NCBI RefSeq assembly: GCF_020921035.1
Contig: NC_063158.1
Span: 2,028,001 to 2,092,000, forward strand
Direction: 5' to 3'
Source of the DNA: Rhodamnia argentea
Taxonomy: Eukaryota > Streptophyta > Magnoliopsida > Myrtales > Myrtaceae
Length of the DNA: 64,000 nucleotides
Shown: positions 23,623 through 33,359 of the stretch, piece by piece
Numbering within the stretch: position 1 is the first letter of the stretch
Layout: each line of letters starts with the position of its first letter
Notes under the pieces: model-generated
What the model was told of the DNA's origin: nothing
Seen by the model: only the letters and a program-made list of their open reading frames with translations
The model's database searches: none
Made by a program: the position numbers and the translations under genes

Positions 23623-24266
23623 TTATCTACACAAACTAGAGATGTGGACTTAAAACGATTCATGAAATTTTCGTAGTATTTCATGATTCTTCATAATCTT
23701 TATACCCATGATTCTGGATTATAAAAGAGATGGGTGATCAAGTTCCAAAGATACTACGACCAAAAAAGAAAAAAAAAATTCCAAAGATGCGGGTCATTCA
23801 CATGTAACGTGACTACCAAAGTCTTAATCTTCATTCATATGTGACTTATTCGCATTAATTACGTCAATCATTAAGTAATTGACAAGGATGGGCTAACCAT
23901 AAGTTTAAGCTTCTTTAAGGGCAGCCACATGTCAATAATTCGAGGTAGGAGATCGAGAGACACCGCCGGCGCCGGCCCGGCCGCCCTTGGATCCTCCATT
24001 TATGGACGACTAAGATTTTTTTTTTTAACTCAATGGAAAATCTAATTACTTTAATTTATCTCCATTTTTCACTCAGATTTTTCTTCCATTAAAGTAATTC
24101 TTTCGTTAAGTATTTTTTTTTGGGTCGAAATTATTTCTTTAAGTATACTAATTACTTTTCAATTTCGCCAAAGAAGTAAAAAGAAAAAATTACCGTTTTA
24201 TAAATAATTCGGGCGTAAATAAATCATTAAAAAAAAAAAACATTCTCAGATCAAAGATGAGAACCT

Positions 24267-24926
24267 TCAGAACGAAACTCGCCGTTGGCATTCTTCTTTC
24301 ATCTCCCCACTGGCGATCACGTACGCGATCGTGCAGTTCAACCTCACCACCACGTGTTTCCTTATGATTTTCAAGATCTTTACTCTGCCGTCGATCCTCG
24401 TGTAGCTCTCCATCGTCAGGTTCCCGGCCGCCAGGTCGCTGCTCAGCCTCGGCGCCTTCGCGATCCTCGCCGGCACCACCTCCACCGTCACGTTCACGCG
24501 CTGCGTGCGCCGCGCCGCCGCCTTGCCCGCGGGGATCCTGCCCTCGCCGACGACCTCCCCGCCGTAGTACAGCTCCGTCGTGGAGTTGCCGTACCGGAAG
24601 GACGCGGCGTTCGGGTTCTTGACGGAGACGTCGGCGACGGCGGTGATGTTGGCGCCGGAGAGCGCCGTCCCGTTGGAGACCAGCTGGGCGAGCTGGGGGA
24701 TCTGGACCCGGTTCATCCTGACGATCGGGTCCTCGACGTGGAAGACGGTGAAGACGAGGACGAGGGCGACGACGGCGAGGATGAGGAAGAGCGCGGCGGC
24801 GATGCCGCAGCACTTGAGGCAGCTGGGCCGGCGGAGCCTGAAGTGGTCCGACAGGGCTTGATCTTCGTCGCTGCGGGTGATGTACGACGCTGGCGCGAGA
24901 GGCCTAGCTTGCTCTTTCTCGGCCAT
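24267..24926 (-). CDS. LEA_2 / NDR1-HIN1-like protein 1
   Basis: Single-exon gene, 219 aa, of the LEA_2 family (Late Embryogenesis Abundant hydroxyproline-rich glycoprotein / NHL type). A short cytosolic N-terminus is rich in Pro and Arg. One transmembrane segment spans about residues 41-63 (IAAALFLILAVVALVLVFTVF). The extracellular LEA_2 fold shows VRMNRVQIPQL, the hallmark VSVKNPNAASFRYGNSTTELYYGG, then VTVEVVPARI and a closing LNCTIAY. Six N-x-S/T sites lie in the outer domain, fitting a glycosylated plasma-membrane or apoplastic protein. The coding DNA is very GC-rich compared with the AT-rich surroundings, which is usual for these intronless genes. First of four LEA_2 genes here, all minus strand. 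Function of the individual member unknown. Confidence 0.92.
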   Translation of the reverse strand: MAEKEQARPLAPASYITRSDEDQALSDHFRLRRPSCLKCCGIAAALFLILAVVALVLVFTVFHVEDPIVRMNRVQIPQLAQLVSNGTALSGANITAVADVSVKNPNAASFRYGNSTTELYYGGEVVGEGRIPAGKAAARRTQRVNVTVEVVPARIAKAPRLSSDLAAGNLTMESYTRIDGRVKILKIIRKHVVVRLNCTIAYVIASGEMKEECQRRVSF

Positions 24927-25236
24927 ATCCAGCGGCGGCGACTGGCGGGCACTTTGTGTTGGAGTTGCCGGCCAAGTGTTTGTGGAAAATGATTGGGTGA
25001 GGCGTTCCTGGGGCGTGGATGATTGGTGTTATTTCATTATCGACGCGTCTCTGCACGGCCTTCGCACGGCACGACTGTTGACTAAGTTGCTTTGCGCCGT
25101 GTCCATACGAGGAAAATTCAGCCGAGTGTTTGTCGTGCGGTTGACCCCAACGACTCGTATGGAAGCTTCTCTTGGTGTATAATTGCTTTCTTTTTCCTTT
25201 TTTTTTTCTCTCTATTAAGTAATGGACTTGGCATTA

Positions 25237-26037
25237 TGTTGACACCTAAAAAATCCAAGAGGGCTCGTGACAAGCACGTGAGGGGGGCGACAATCAGCTA
25301 CAAGAAGGAACACCGAAGCAAGGTATGTACCGATCAAAAAGGTGCCACGTGTCGGGATAAATTCTGGCGCCATTTCCTTCCAAAACAAGAAAAGCGCGCG
25401 GAGAAGGGCCACGATCGGAGCGGTTACCCTCACAAGGTAAAAAGAAAGGGCGCGAAGACTAGGAAACCGCCATCCACGTGGCTTATGGAAAAGGATAAAG
25501 CGTGGGGCCGAAGAAAGAAACCGCTCGACGGTTATCAAAGAATCCGCCTATAAATACCCCGTAGTAGCAAAGACAAACACACACAACAAACACAAAAACA
25601 CTTATCTTTTCAACTAAGCTCTTAAAGCCTTTAGCCTAGTCTAGCTATAGCTTTCTAGATTCCCGTCATCAATTCAATTCCGGTGAGTTTCATATCCGGA
25701 GTCGGGTGTCGTCGATTAGATTCCGACGTACGCTCACTAGGTTCGATGCCGTCGATTCAATTCCGATGCTGCACCCTTCATCCATCTTGTCCAATACCGT
25801 CAATTCAATTCCGGTATTGTGTCATACAATCTCTCGTCCAGTCTTGTTGATTGTTGATTGAATTCCAGCATTGTATCCTACATTTCTGTTCGACCCCGCT
25901 GATTTAATTCCAGAGTCGTGTCGAAGCTTGCTGCACGCCTCGACTATTGCATGTGTTGGGTTGTCGAGGTTATTAAGAGTCCGTAACACGCCTTTTGTAT
26001 TAATAAAGACATTTACTGCATTTGACACTCTCTGTTC
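25237..26037 (+). mobile_element. Solo-LTR-like element
   Basis: It starts TGTTGACACCTAAAAAAT, a common opening of plant Ty3-type LTRs, and ends near CTCTCTGTTCA. Inside are a TATA box (CTATAAATACC at about 25549), a downstream AATAAAG signal (about 25999), and several imperfect copies of GTCGATTCAATTCCGATG spaced about 60-70 bp apart (25660-25920). Three exact CACGTG boxes lie at 25275, 25346 and 25475. No gag, pol or second LTR is attached. The 153-aa frame at 25092-25553 crosses its left edge and is not a gene. The edges are provisional because I found no clear target-site duplication. Confidence 0.45.
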
Positions 26038-26660
26038 AAAACCGATCAAGAACTTCTTTTCGGAAAACGAATAGATTAAGTTCGATAAAAGATTCTCACG
26101 TTAGCAATCTCTTTTGGGCTATAGTCATTTTGAGCCCGGAACCCATAATCAAGAAAGCTCTGTCGAAGGATTTCGACGTGCAATACATTGGGATTAAGGT
26201 AATTGAAAAAAATTTAAGTGTCTGTAATTGGATATTTTGTGCATGTTGAACGGTCCATTAGGTTATCTTCATTTGATTAGGAATGAAAGTCTTGTTAAAT
26301 AGGGGAGATGGCGTGGTTTAGATTGTTTTTGGAAGGCATGCGAGTGCTATGTGTGCATAAAAATTGCAGCCAAAGTTATCTTCCGAGTGAAAGTTGGTGC
26401 GATTGTTTCGTGCAAAATCCACCCAACCACACATACTCAGATTCACATATTCGAGTACTATCAGTTGCGTGTAAACTAATTTAGATCGTAAGCCTATACT
26501 TAACCTGTTTATGGGGCTTAAATAAAGTGTTTAAGAGATCTTTAGACTTTTGGTAGCTAGGTCTCCAAGCCCTAAATATTATAGAAATGTGTTTAAGCCG
26601 ATATGCAATTTTGAAGTTGTTCCACGACCAACTTCCACCAAGGGATGGTGATATTGGGTC

Positions 26661-27537
26661 CGAGAATTATGGCAACGAAATCTAAGCCACAACCATGAGG
26701 GTAATTCCACTTCCTCAAGTCGTCCACTCCCTAATATAAACACTTTCTTCTTTCTGGCGGGAAAATTATAAAAAAACAAGGCATAAACCTATTGTACTTT
26801 GGCCAATTTGATTTTAAACCATTTTATTTTGCCAATTGAGTCATAAACCTTTTAACAATTTTTCACTTTAGTATTTCCGATCCATTTTGACAGGAAGTCA
26901 CGGACGTGTGTGGACGTGGCCGTGTTATGTGGCATGATCGGCGCTGATGTGATTTAATTTTTTTAATTTTGTTGGATTTTTTTTATTAACTTTTTTTTCC
27001 TTTTCAATTGTTAAGAGCCGCCTAAGGGCTGTCGATCATCGGTTGAGGTCGGTAGACTCCTGCCGGCCATTGGGTGGGGGCCTCCGAGCACTCGCTAGAA
27101 TGTTCCACGAGAATTATGGTAACGAAATCTAAGCCACACCCATGAGGGTAATTCCATTTCCTCAAGTCGTCCACTCCCTAATATAAACACTTTCTTCTGT
27201 TTGGCGGGAAAATTATAAAAAAAAGTCATAAACCTATTGTACTTTGGCCAATTCGGTTTTAAACCATTTTATTATGCTAATTGAGTCATAAACCTTTTAA
27301 CAATTTGTAAATTTAGCATTTCTGATCCATTTTGATAGGAAGTCACATATGTGTGTGGACACCGGCCGCTCTATGTGACATGATCGGCGCTAACGTGATT
27401 TTTTTTTTTGTTAGATTTTTTATTAACTTTTTTTTCCTTTTCAATTGTTAAGAGCCGCCTAAGGGCTGTCGATCATCGGTTGAGGTCGGTAGACTTCTAC
27501 CGGCCCTTGGGTGGGGGCCTGCGAGCACTCGCTAATC
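26661..27537. repeat. Direct tandem duplication, 447-bp period
   Basis: Positions 26661-27107 recur at 27108-27537, both starting CGAGAATTATGG and ending near GCGAGCACTCGCTA. The unit consists of about 110 bp of unique flank plus the left half of the dispersed fold-back element. Only the second copy continues into the right half of that element (about 27640-27850). The copies differ by scattered substitutions and small indels, so the duplication is not recent. Confidence 0.85.
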
Positions 27538-27850
27538 GTGTGTGAGGGTCGCAAAGCCCCCACTAATAGTTGGCAAGGCGTAAGCCACCGGGTGAGAGCC
27601 GATAGCCGGGCTCGAACCGGTGGCCAACCCTTACCTATAAAAAAAAATTTAAAATGTTTCACGTCGGCGTTGATTATGCCACGTAGGACGACTAACGTCC
27701 ACGTCTGTAATTTCCAGCCAACATTAGCCGGAATGACTCAATTGAAAAATTATCAAAATGTTTAAGATTTAATTGGCACAATTAAAAGGTTTACGACTGA
27801 ATTGGCCAAATTCTCATAGGTTTAAGACTTTTTGAGCAATTCTCCCTCTT
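27215..27850. mobile_element. Dispersed fold-back element, copy B
   Basis: The left arm contains AGTCATAAACCTATTGTACT and GCTAATTGAGTCATAAACC. The right arm contains the inverse set GACTCAATTGAAAAATT, TTTACGACTGAATTGGCC and CATAGGTTTAAGACTTTTTG. The core carries AAGAGCCGCCTAAGGGCTG and a GGTGAGAGCCG word. A second left half lies at about 26775-27107 because of the tandem duplication. Confidence 0.65.
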
Positions 27851-28469
27851 GTGACAGTTGTATCATAAACACAATGCCCTAACTTTATTTGGTTTCAAAA
27901 ATTAAAGAATCAGATTGTGCATGGGTAAATTACAAGGAATCCTTCCCCAATATGTCATTCAATGCGGCGATTTCGCCGTAAAGTAGTCTCTAACAACACC
28001 GTTGTACGAAATACTTCCGTTTTTTCAATAGCAATAAAGGAGAAGCAAAGTCGTGTTTCGATGTCTATCCAAGTTTGAACTAGCTCATCCATTTATTGAT
28101 TTCAAAAGCAATCTGCTTGAGCTCGTCAATCAATCCTGGCAACCTTTGCGTGCTTGAGAAAATCATGAATGTTGCATTCACTCCATGAGTTTTGCTAGGG
28201 GATGTTTGTGGAAAAATTCAGGCTAAACATGACATGTCAGCGGCAATAAAGAGATGTCAATACATTGTGAGAACTTGAAGTCTTTGATGAATCATCGAGT
28301 TTATAGTTTTTTTTTTGGTAAGGATCATCGAGTTTATAGTTACATTAAATATAAATCATAAATGCCAATTTTCAGTTTTTTTCTCAAGGAAAAATTGATT
28401 TCCTTGAAATTTTGGGCAGTGCAGGCAGATGAAGATTTGTTGGGTAGCTTTACTTGAAGGATGGAGAAA

Positions 28470-28895
28470 ATTATCAAAACAGTCACAAACATATTGTAAT
28501 TGTGCTAATTCAGTCCTAAATCCTTAATTTTTTTTGTCAATCGAGTCCTAAATCTATTGCAATTGTGCTCGTCCTAGGATTGACAAGGGCCGTGAAGCCC
28601 TCACTAGTGCCAACGAGGGTTGGCCGACGACCCTCGCCTGGGGAAAAAAATAAAAATTAAAGAAAAGAAAAGAAAAATGGAAAAATAAAAAAGAGAAAGA
28701 AATTCAAAATACTATTAAAATGCGTCCACATTAGCATCGGTCATACCACGTAGGACGGTCGGCGTTCACTTCAGCAATTTATGGTCAAAATTGATTGAAT
28801 GAACTTAATTGACAAAACTTAAAAGGTTTTAGGATTGAATTGGTACAATTATAATAAGATTAAGACTTGTTTTTTGGGTAATTTTCCTTGAAGGA
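28470..28895. mobile_element. Dispersed fold-back element, copy C
   Basis: The left arm shows CACAAACATATTGTAATTGTG and GTCAATCGAGTCCTAAATC. The right arm shows CTTAATTGACAAAACTTAAA and AAAGGTTTTAGGATTGAATT. The core is GC-rich (AAGGGCCGTGAAGCCCTCAC, GACGACCCTCGCC). Both ends are close to inverted copies of each other and of copies A, B and E. Confidence 0.65.
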
Positions 28896-28998
28896 TTTGA
28901 GTGGAAATTAATAAAACTCTAACGAATGGACTATTCGGATCTCCGCCGATTCGTTTTCTTCTTTCTTTTTTTCACAAGAAAATCTTTCCATGGACTAG

Positions 28999-29648
28999 GC
29001 TGCGTTTGGTTCGATTTTGGGAATAGGCTTTGGGGGGATATCCAATACCTTTAGCCTAAAGGGCTTTATGAAAATGGAAATGATGTTTGGTAAAAAAATC
29101 CTTTAAAAAATCACTTTGAATTAAATAGTGTTTGGTAAAAATAATTTTGCGAATGTCTTTGGTTGCATTACTTTTGATTCTCAAATTTTTTATTTAAAAA
29201 ATCAAACCCTTAAGCGCCTTTATGAAGGGTTCGGTTCGCCCCCGAGCCAGATTTGGCTTTGGCGGCTGTCGCCCAAGGGCACCCGAGGTCGTGCGACCCC
29301 GGGCAATGAGACTTGTGGTCGCGTGACCTTAGGCGGCCCTCGAAGGGGTTGCGCCACATTAGGCTACGATCGCCTAGGTCGCACAACTTTGCCGGCCCTC
29401 CATAGGCCCTTCGTCGGCTACATGTGACCTCGTCGACAGCCCTTACTCAATAAAATGAACAGTGGACTAGGACTTTACTTTTTTAAAAGACGTAAAATTG
29501 GACTTTTAGCAAGGTTTTAACGGCAAAATAGACAACTAACTAATTTTCATAATTGGATTCCCAAAGCCCCAATGGTTGCCAAACAACACAAATTTTTCCT
29601 AAGGGGCTTTGGCGCACAAAGAAGCTTTTTAAATACTGAACCAAATGT
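28999..29648. mobile_element. MITE with GTTTGGTTC ends and GC-rich core
   Basis: The left edge GGCTGCGTTTGGTTCGATTT and the reverse complement of the right edge (GGTACATTTGGTTCAGTATT) are inverted. Next to them lie matching GGGGCTTTGG-type words (GGCTTTGGGGGG at about 29027 and GGGGCTTTGGCGC at about 29601). The middle 29220-29430 is GC-rich and gives a spurious 99-aa frame. No transposase. Confidence 0.5.
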
Positions 29649-29879
29649 ACCAAGATGAAGAGTACGTCGAACCACCATCAAGCTTTCCTAGCTTAGTGCG
29701 AATATGTAGTTATAACTCAAAAGGTTGAGCAAAATACTGTAGCTTATGTACTTACTGCACGATGATTCATGCAACAATGAAATAAAATCGACGCCATTGA
29801 AAGCCGAAAATAGTCGATAAACTAAGTTTACAAACTAGCATGACGGAAAAAGGAGGTTAAATAAGGGGAATAAATTGTT

Positions 29880-31160
29880 ATACGCTAGTGTGAAATTTAG
29901 TGAGATTACTGCCAGTTGTTCTAAAAGTTTAAGTTAATAGATGAAGCGTGATTTATTAAATATCCTATATTTCCCGTCACACTTAGTCTAGTCTATTTTT
30001 TTTCCCTAATAATAGGCATGGAAATATTTCATTAAGAAGGCAAATCGATGCCTAAAAAGTTTTGAACCGAGGTCCTCATGCTCTAATACCATTTGTCATG
30101 TGCCTAACGGAATCTTGGCTGTGGAATAGCACGTGTGGCACCTGGTGAGCCGAGAACATCATGCCAACATTCCTTTTTTGTGGCGAATCACATTCTCATA
30201 CGGGATCGTACCACACTCGGTTTAACTTGCGTATAAGGTCCCTTTAGCGAGATACATAGAATACTTCAGTAAAGTAATTGGTTTTGACTTGCCACGGCCT
30301 CATTAGGAGAGCGGCATCAACCAATTTGTGCATGGGTTGTCAACCATGCTTTCGGAGCTCCTCAGTGTATAACCATTTCCCCCTAGAACTCCTAGCACAA
30401 ACGCCTTGATGCCACTCCTAAGACTAGTTGTATTATCCCTTTTGCATCACTCGCTTTTCGTCCTTATGCCACAAAACTCCACTCTTCAGCTCATCACGGT
30501 ACGAGAGAATTCGGTCCGTGACATTCTCCCCACCCAATTTCGCAATGCCCTCATTGCGGTCTGCTCTATCGCTTCCTTATGTTCCTCATAAATTAATGCC
30601 ACTCCCTCGGGACTTACATGAATGACAATGCTCGCCCAACAAAACAAGCCACTATCCTCCATTGCTGGCGTGCCCCGATCAAAGTTGTTCTCGGATATCC
30701 GCTTAATTGCACTCTGCTTGATAAGTGTAATATCCCGACCCTACTACGCTCCCTCAGCAGCACTTTCTTTCACATACTAAGCTTCTCTTGATCTTAGCAG
30801 ACCAATGCATGTTACTCTCCTTGTTGGAAACGTGATAGAGACCTCCTCATGAGATTCACCTATTGATCCAGGAACGTTTTCCCTATTCCGTAAGCAATTC
30901 GACTCATCGATATCCTCCATTGCCATCCTAGAAGTTAGACGAGAGCCCCACCATATCCGAGCTCTCTTTAGCCCCAGTGGTGACTCCCTATCCTCATAGG
31001 ATCGTGTAGACCACAGGCTTTTCCCTAACCAACCACCTATTGAAGGAATCTTATTTCAATAGCATGTGAAATTTTGTATGATCACTGCTAACTATTTTAA
31101 AGGTTTGAGACGTTAGATGAATGTATGGTTTATTAAAATATTCTATCGCACAGAACATCA
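29880..31160. mobile_element. Retrotransposon debris
   Basis: A pair of diverged direct repeats lies at about 29888-29978 and 31055-31146 (GTGTGAAATTT..., TAGATGAA..GTG..TTTATTAAA). Between them the minus strand at about 30103-30089 reads TGGTATTAGAGCATGAGG, very like a tRNA-Met primer-binding site. TGTAATATCCCGACCC at 30727 resembles an LTR start. No reverse transcriptase or integrase frame remains. The region is best regarded as a decayed LTR element of unclear boundaries. Confidence 0.35.
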
Positions 31161-31520
31161 TCACCTTTATATTTCGTAACCATTGGGAAAATCATGCCCG
31201 TCATATTGGCAATCCAATGTGATTGTCGCAAGCCATAAGTTTGTGATGCCCATAGTACTCTATTCCAATATTCAAAACGAGCGATTTTCGACGTCAATTA
31301 AAGATCCACCGCATGATGACGCTCGTCCAAAAATCACATGGATTTTCCTTCTCTACTTGTCATCAACGTCGCTACGATCTCAAGCTCGATATCAAATTTT
31401 TTTTTTTAATGATTTTTGGACCGTACCCTAGTCAAATAGTAAATACAGTCCCACTAATGGAAAAGCTAAAAACGAAAACAGAAAAGAGCGAAAGAGAAAA
31501 AAGAGGCGAAAACGCCACTG

Positions 31521-32192
31521 TCAGTTACACCGCAAATCCCGGACCATCCGGCCGCGCAAATCAAGGCTCATGGTGCAGTTCATCTCTGCCGTGCGCCACC
31601 TCTTGATCCACCCCACGACCGTCACTCTCCCTCTCATCTTCGCGTAGCTCGTGAGCTTCACCATCCCAGAACCGACGTCGCTGGTCAGGTTCTTTCTTCC
31701 ATCCGCCGCCAGCTCGCTCGACCTCACCTCCATCTTCACCGTCACCTTCTCCCTCTCCCTCGCCCTCGCTCTCCCTCCACTGATCTTCCCTCCGCCCAAC
31801 GCCGTCCCTCCGTAGATCACGCTCACCGCCGTGCCGTTCAAGAACTCGAACCTCCCGAAGTTCGTGTTCCTGAGGACGGCCTCGCCGACCAGCGTGGCGT
31901 TCAAGGAAGCCGACGAGGAGGCCGTCGTCGCGGTGGTGGAGTAGCTGAGGGTCCTGACGTCGACGTGGCGGAGCCTGAGCTCGGGGGTCTTGACACGGAG
32001 GACGGTGAGGGCAAAACCTAGGGAGGCGGCGCAGAGGATGACGATCAGGGCGAGGGCGTAGACGAAGCACTTGCTGCTGCGCCGCTGGTTGCGGCGAGGC
32101 GGGGGCTTGGCGAAGGACGCAAGCTCCACGTCGTCACTCCGGAGGTGGGTTCCGGCGGGCGCGATCGGGCGGGTCGGGTCTTCTCCAGCCAT
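31521..32192 (-). CDS. LEA_2 / NDR1-HIN1-like protein 2
   Basis: Single-exon LEA_2 gene of 223 aa. The cytosolic part ends in a basic run (PPPRRNQRRSSK). One transmembrane segment spans about 43-66 (VYALALIVILCAASLGFALTVL). The outer domain begins VKTPELRLRHVDVRTL, the usual family entry. It then shows VLRNTNFGRFEFLNGTAVSVIYGG, VTVKMEVRSSEL and the closing NCTMSLDLRGRMVRDLRC with the conserved C-terminal cysteine. A TATA box lies about 155 bp upstream. A group of G-box/ABRE-like words lies about 535-580 bp upstream, which may point to stress or ABA control. The protein is closer in its entry motif to copies 3 and 4 than to copy 1. Confidence 0.92.
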   Translation of the reverse strand: MAGEDPTRPIAPAGTHLRSDDVELASFAKPPPRRNQRRSSKCFVYALALIVILCAASLGFALTVLRVKTPELRLRHVDVRTLSYSTTATTASSSASLNATLVGEAVLRNTNFGRFEFLNGTAVSVIYGGTALGGGKISGGRARAREREKVTVKMEVRSSELAADGRKNLTSDVGSGMVKLTSYAKMRGRVTVVGWIKRWRTAEMNCTMSLDLRGRMVRDLRCN

Positions 32193-32345
32193 CGCGAAGC
32201 AAGAACTCGGGTCACGGGGTCAGTCCCTCACGGAGGTTGATGGGTTCGGGCGTCGTTTCGAGTGTTTTTTTTTTTGTGTGTGTGTGTCGGTGGACGTGTG
32301 GATGATCGATGGCAGAATCGGATTGTACGTTATGAATGCATTTAT

Positions 32346-32354
32346 GTATATATA
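32346..32354 (-). promoter_or_regulatory. TATA box of LEA_2 gene 2
   Basis: Minus-strand TATATATAC lies about 155 bp before the ATG at 32192, with CTCTC-rich DNA just upstream. Confidence 0.6.
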
Positions 32355-32726
32355 GAGCAAGAGAGGGAGAAAGGTGACAAATCGTGTTTCAGCTTTCTGC
32401 AACTTTCAACGACCGTGTGAAGGTGAGTTGAGCGGGTCTGTGCTCCGTCGCTGTTGCTCTTTGAAACGCCGCCGCCGCCGACGAAATGAAGTTATAAAAA
32501 AAAAAAAAATGAAGGGGAGACTCTGAGAAATTGGCCCTTTGCCATTGGATTATAAAAAGGTAATCATGATTTTTCCGTTTCTTTAAATCCTTTTCGGTTT
32601 CGTTGAAAATGAAACGCGGATGGCGGAAAGGAGGCGTAGCATCCGACGTGGAAGGCCCACCCGGTCAACAAACGACCACGCCCTTGGAAAAATAAAAAAA
32701 AAAATGGTTCTGTGCTGTACCTGGTT

Positions 32727-32770
32727 CACGTGAGCCGGGCTCACGTACACCGTTAGATGACCCTCACGTG
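32727..32770. promoter_or_regulatory. G-box/ABRE-like cluster
   Basis: Two exact CACGTG boxes (32727-32732 and 32765-32770) and one TCACGTAC word between them (about 32741) lie within 45 bp. They sit about 535-580 bp upstream of LEA_2 gene 2. CACGTG is the palindromic core bound by bZIP and bHLH factors, including ABA-responsive ABFs. Confidence 0.45.
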
Positions 32771-32824
32771 ATGGAACATGAACGTGGCCTCGACTTGGAT
32801 AACTTCAATGGTGATTGGTTTCTG

Positions 32825-33210
32825 ATTCGGTTCGATTTCTTGGCTGTCCAATTATTGAACTTGTCGCATTTTTTGTTTTATTATTTGTTGTTAAGTTTTT
32901 CTTCTTAACGACATATTCAACGCACCACTTCTCCTTAAAGATATCCCGTTGTCACTAAATTTGGAAGTCATGCTAAATATCTCAAGCATATTAGATTTAG
33001 ATTTAAGTTTACATTTAAGAATTTTTAAAAAAAAAATATTATCCGATTAGTTCCGGCGGTCCAGTTCGCCCCTGAAGACAGAACCGGACGGACCGCATAC
33101 GACTCTAAATTCGTGGAACCGAAATCATATGGGAGCCCCCAGGTATTGGACTAAACAGACCGGTTAGGTCCGTTCAGACGGTTCCCACTTCGGTTGATCT
33201 ATTGTCCTCA
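32825..33210. mobile_element. Possible GGTTCGG-type hAT derivative
   Basis: The left part has GATTCGGTTCGATTTCTTGG. The right part has GTTCCGGCGGTCCAGTTCG, GAACCGGACGGACCG, GGAACCGAAATC and CGGTTAGGTCCG. The core is AT-rich. The pattern is that of the elements at 13464 and 23278, but I could not define its inverted termini. Confidence 0.35.
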
Positions 33211-33306
33211 TGCCCAACTTCAATGCATTCATAACATTGCTCTGGGTGTTGGGTATATTGATTTTGTCTTAAAAAAAGACATCCAAAAGTCAAAATGCAA
33301 AGATTT

Positions 33307-33310
<4 letters not shown>

Positions 33311-33351
<41 letters not shown>
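33311..33351. repeat. (CT)n microsatellite
   Basis: A perfect CT tract of about 40 bp, followed by a run of about 14 T residues. Confidence 0.95.

Positions 33352-33359
<8 letters not shown>

Larger units (their letters stand above)
19961..24266. other. gene-poor spacer, 4.3 kb
   Basis: It holds (GA)n at about 20513-20539, (CT)n at about 20588-20613, an LTR-end-like repeat at 20950-21175 and a GGTTCGG-type MITE at about 23278-23622. The block 22500-22690 has TGGGC/GGCCCA words and a CCACGTGTC box that look promoter-like, but no gene follows on either strand. No coding region is supported. Confidence 0.4.

Noticed and set aside
24190-24813. 207-aa Arg/His-rich minus-strand frame and 235-aa plus-strand frame over LEA_2 gene 1
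   Set aside because: Shadow frames of the GC-rich LEA_2 coding sequence; the same happens over the other LEA_2 genes.
25092-25553. 153-aa plus-strand frame
   Set aside because: It crosses the left edge of a solo-LTR-like element and is full of Lys/Arg without domain structure; chance frame.
30060-30110. A tRNA-Met gene or SINE head
   Set aside because: Only the PBS-like word and a weak B-box-like word are present; no cloverleaf can be drawn.
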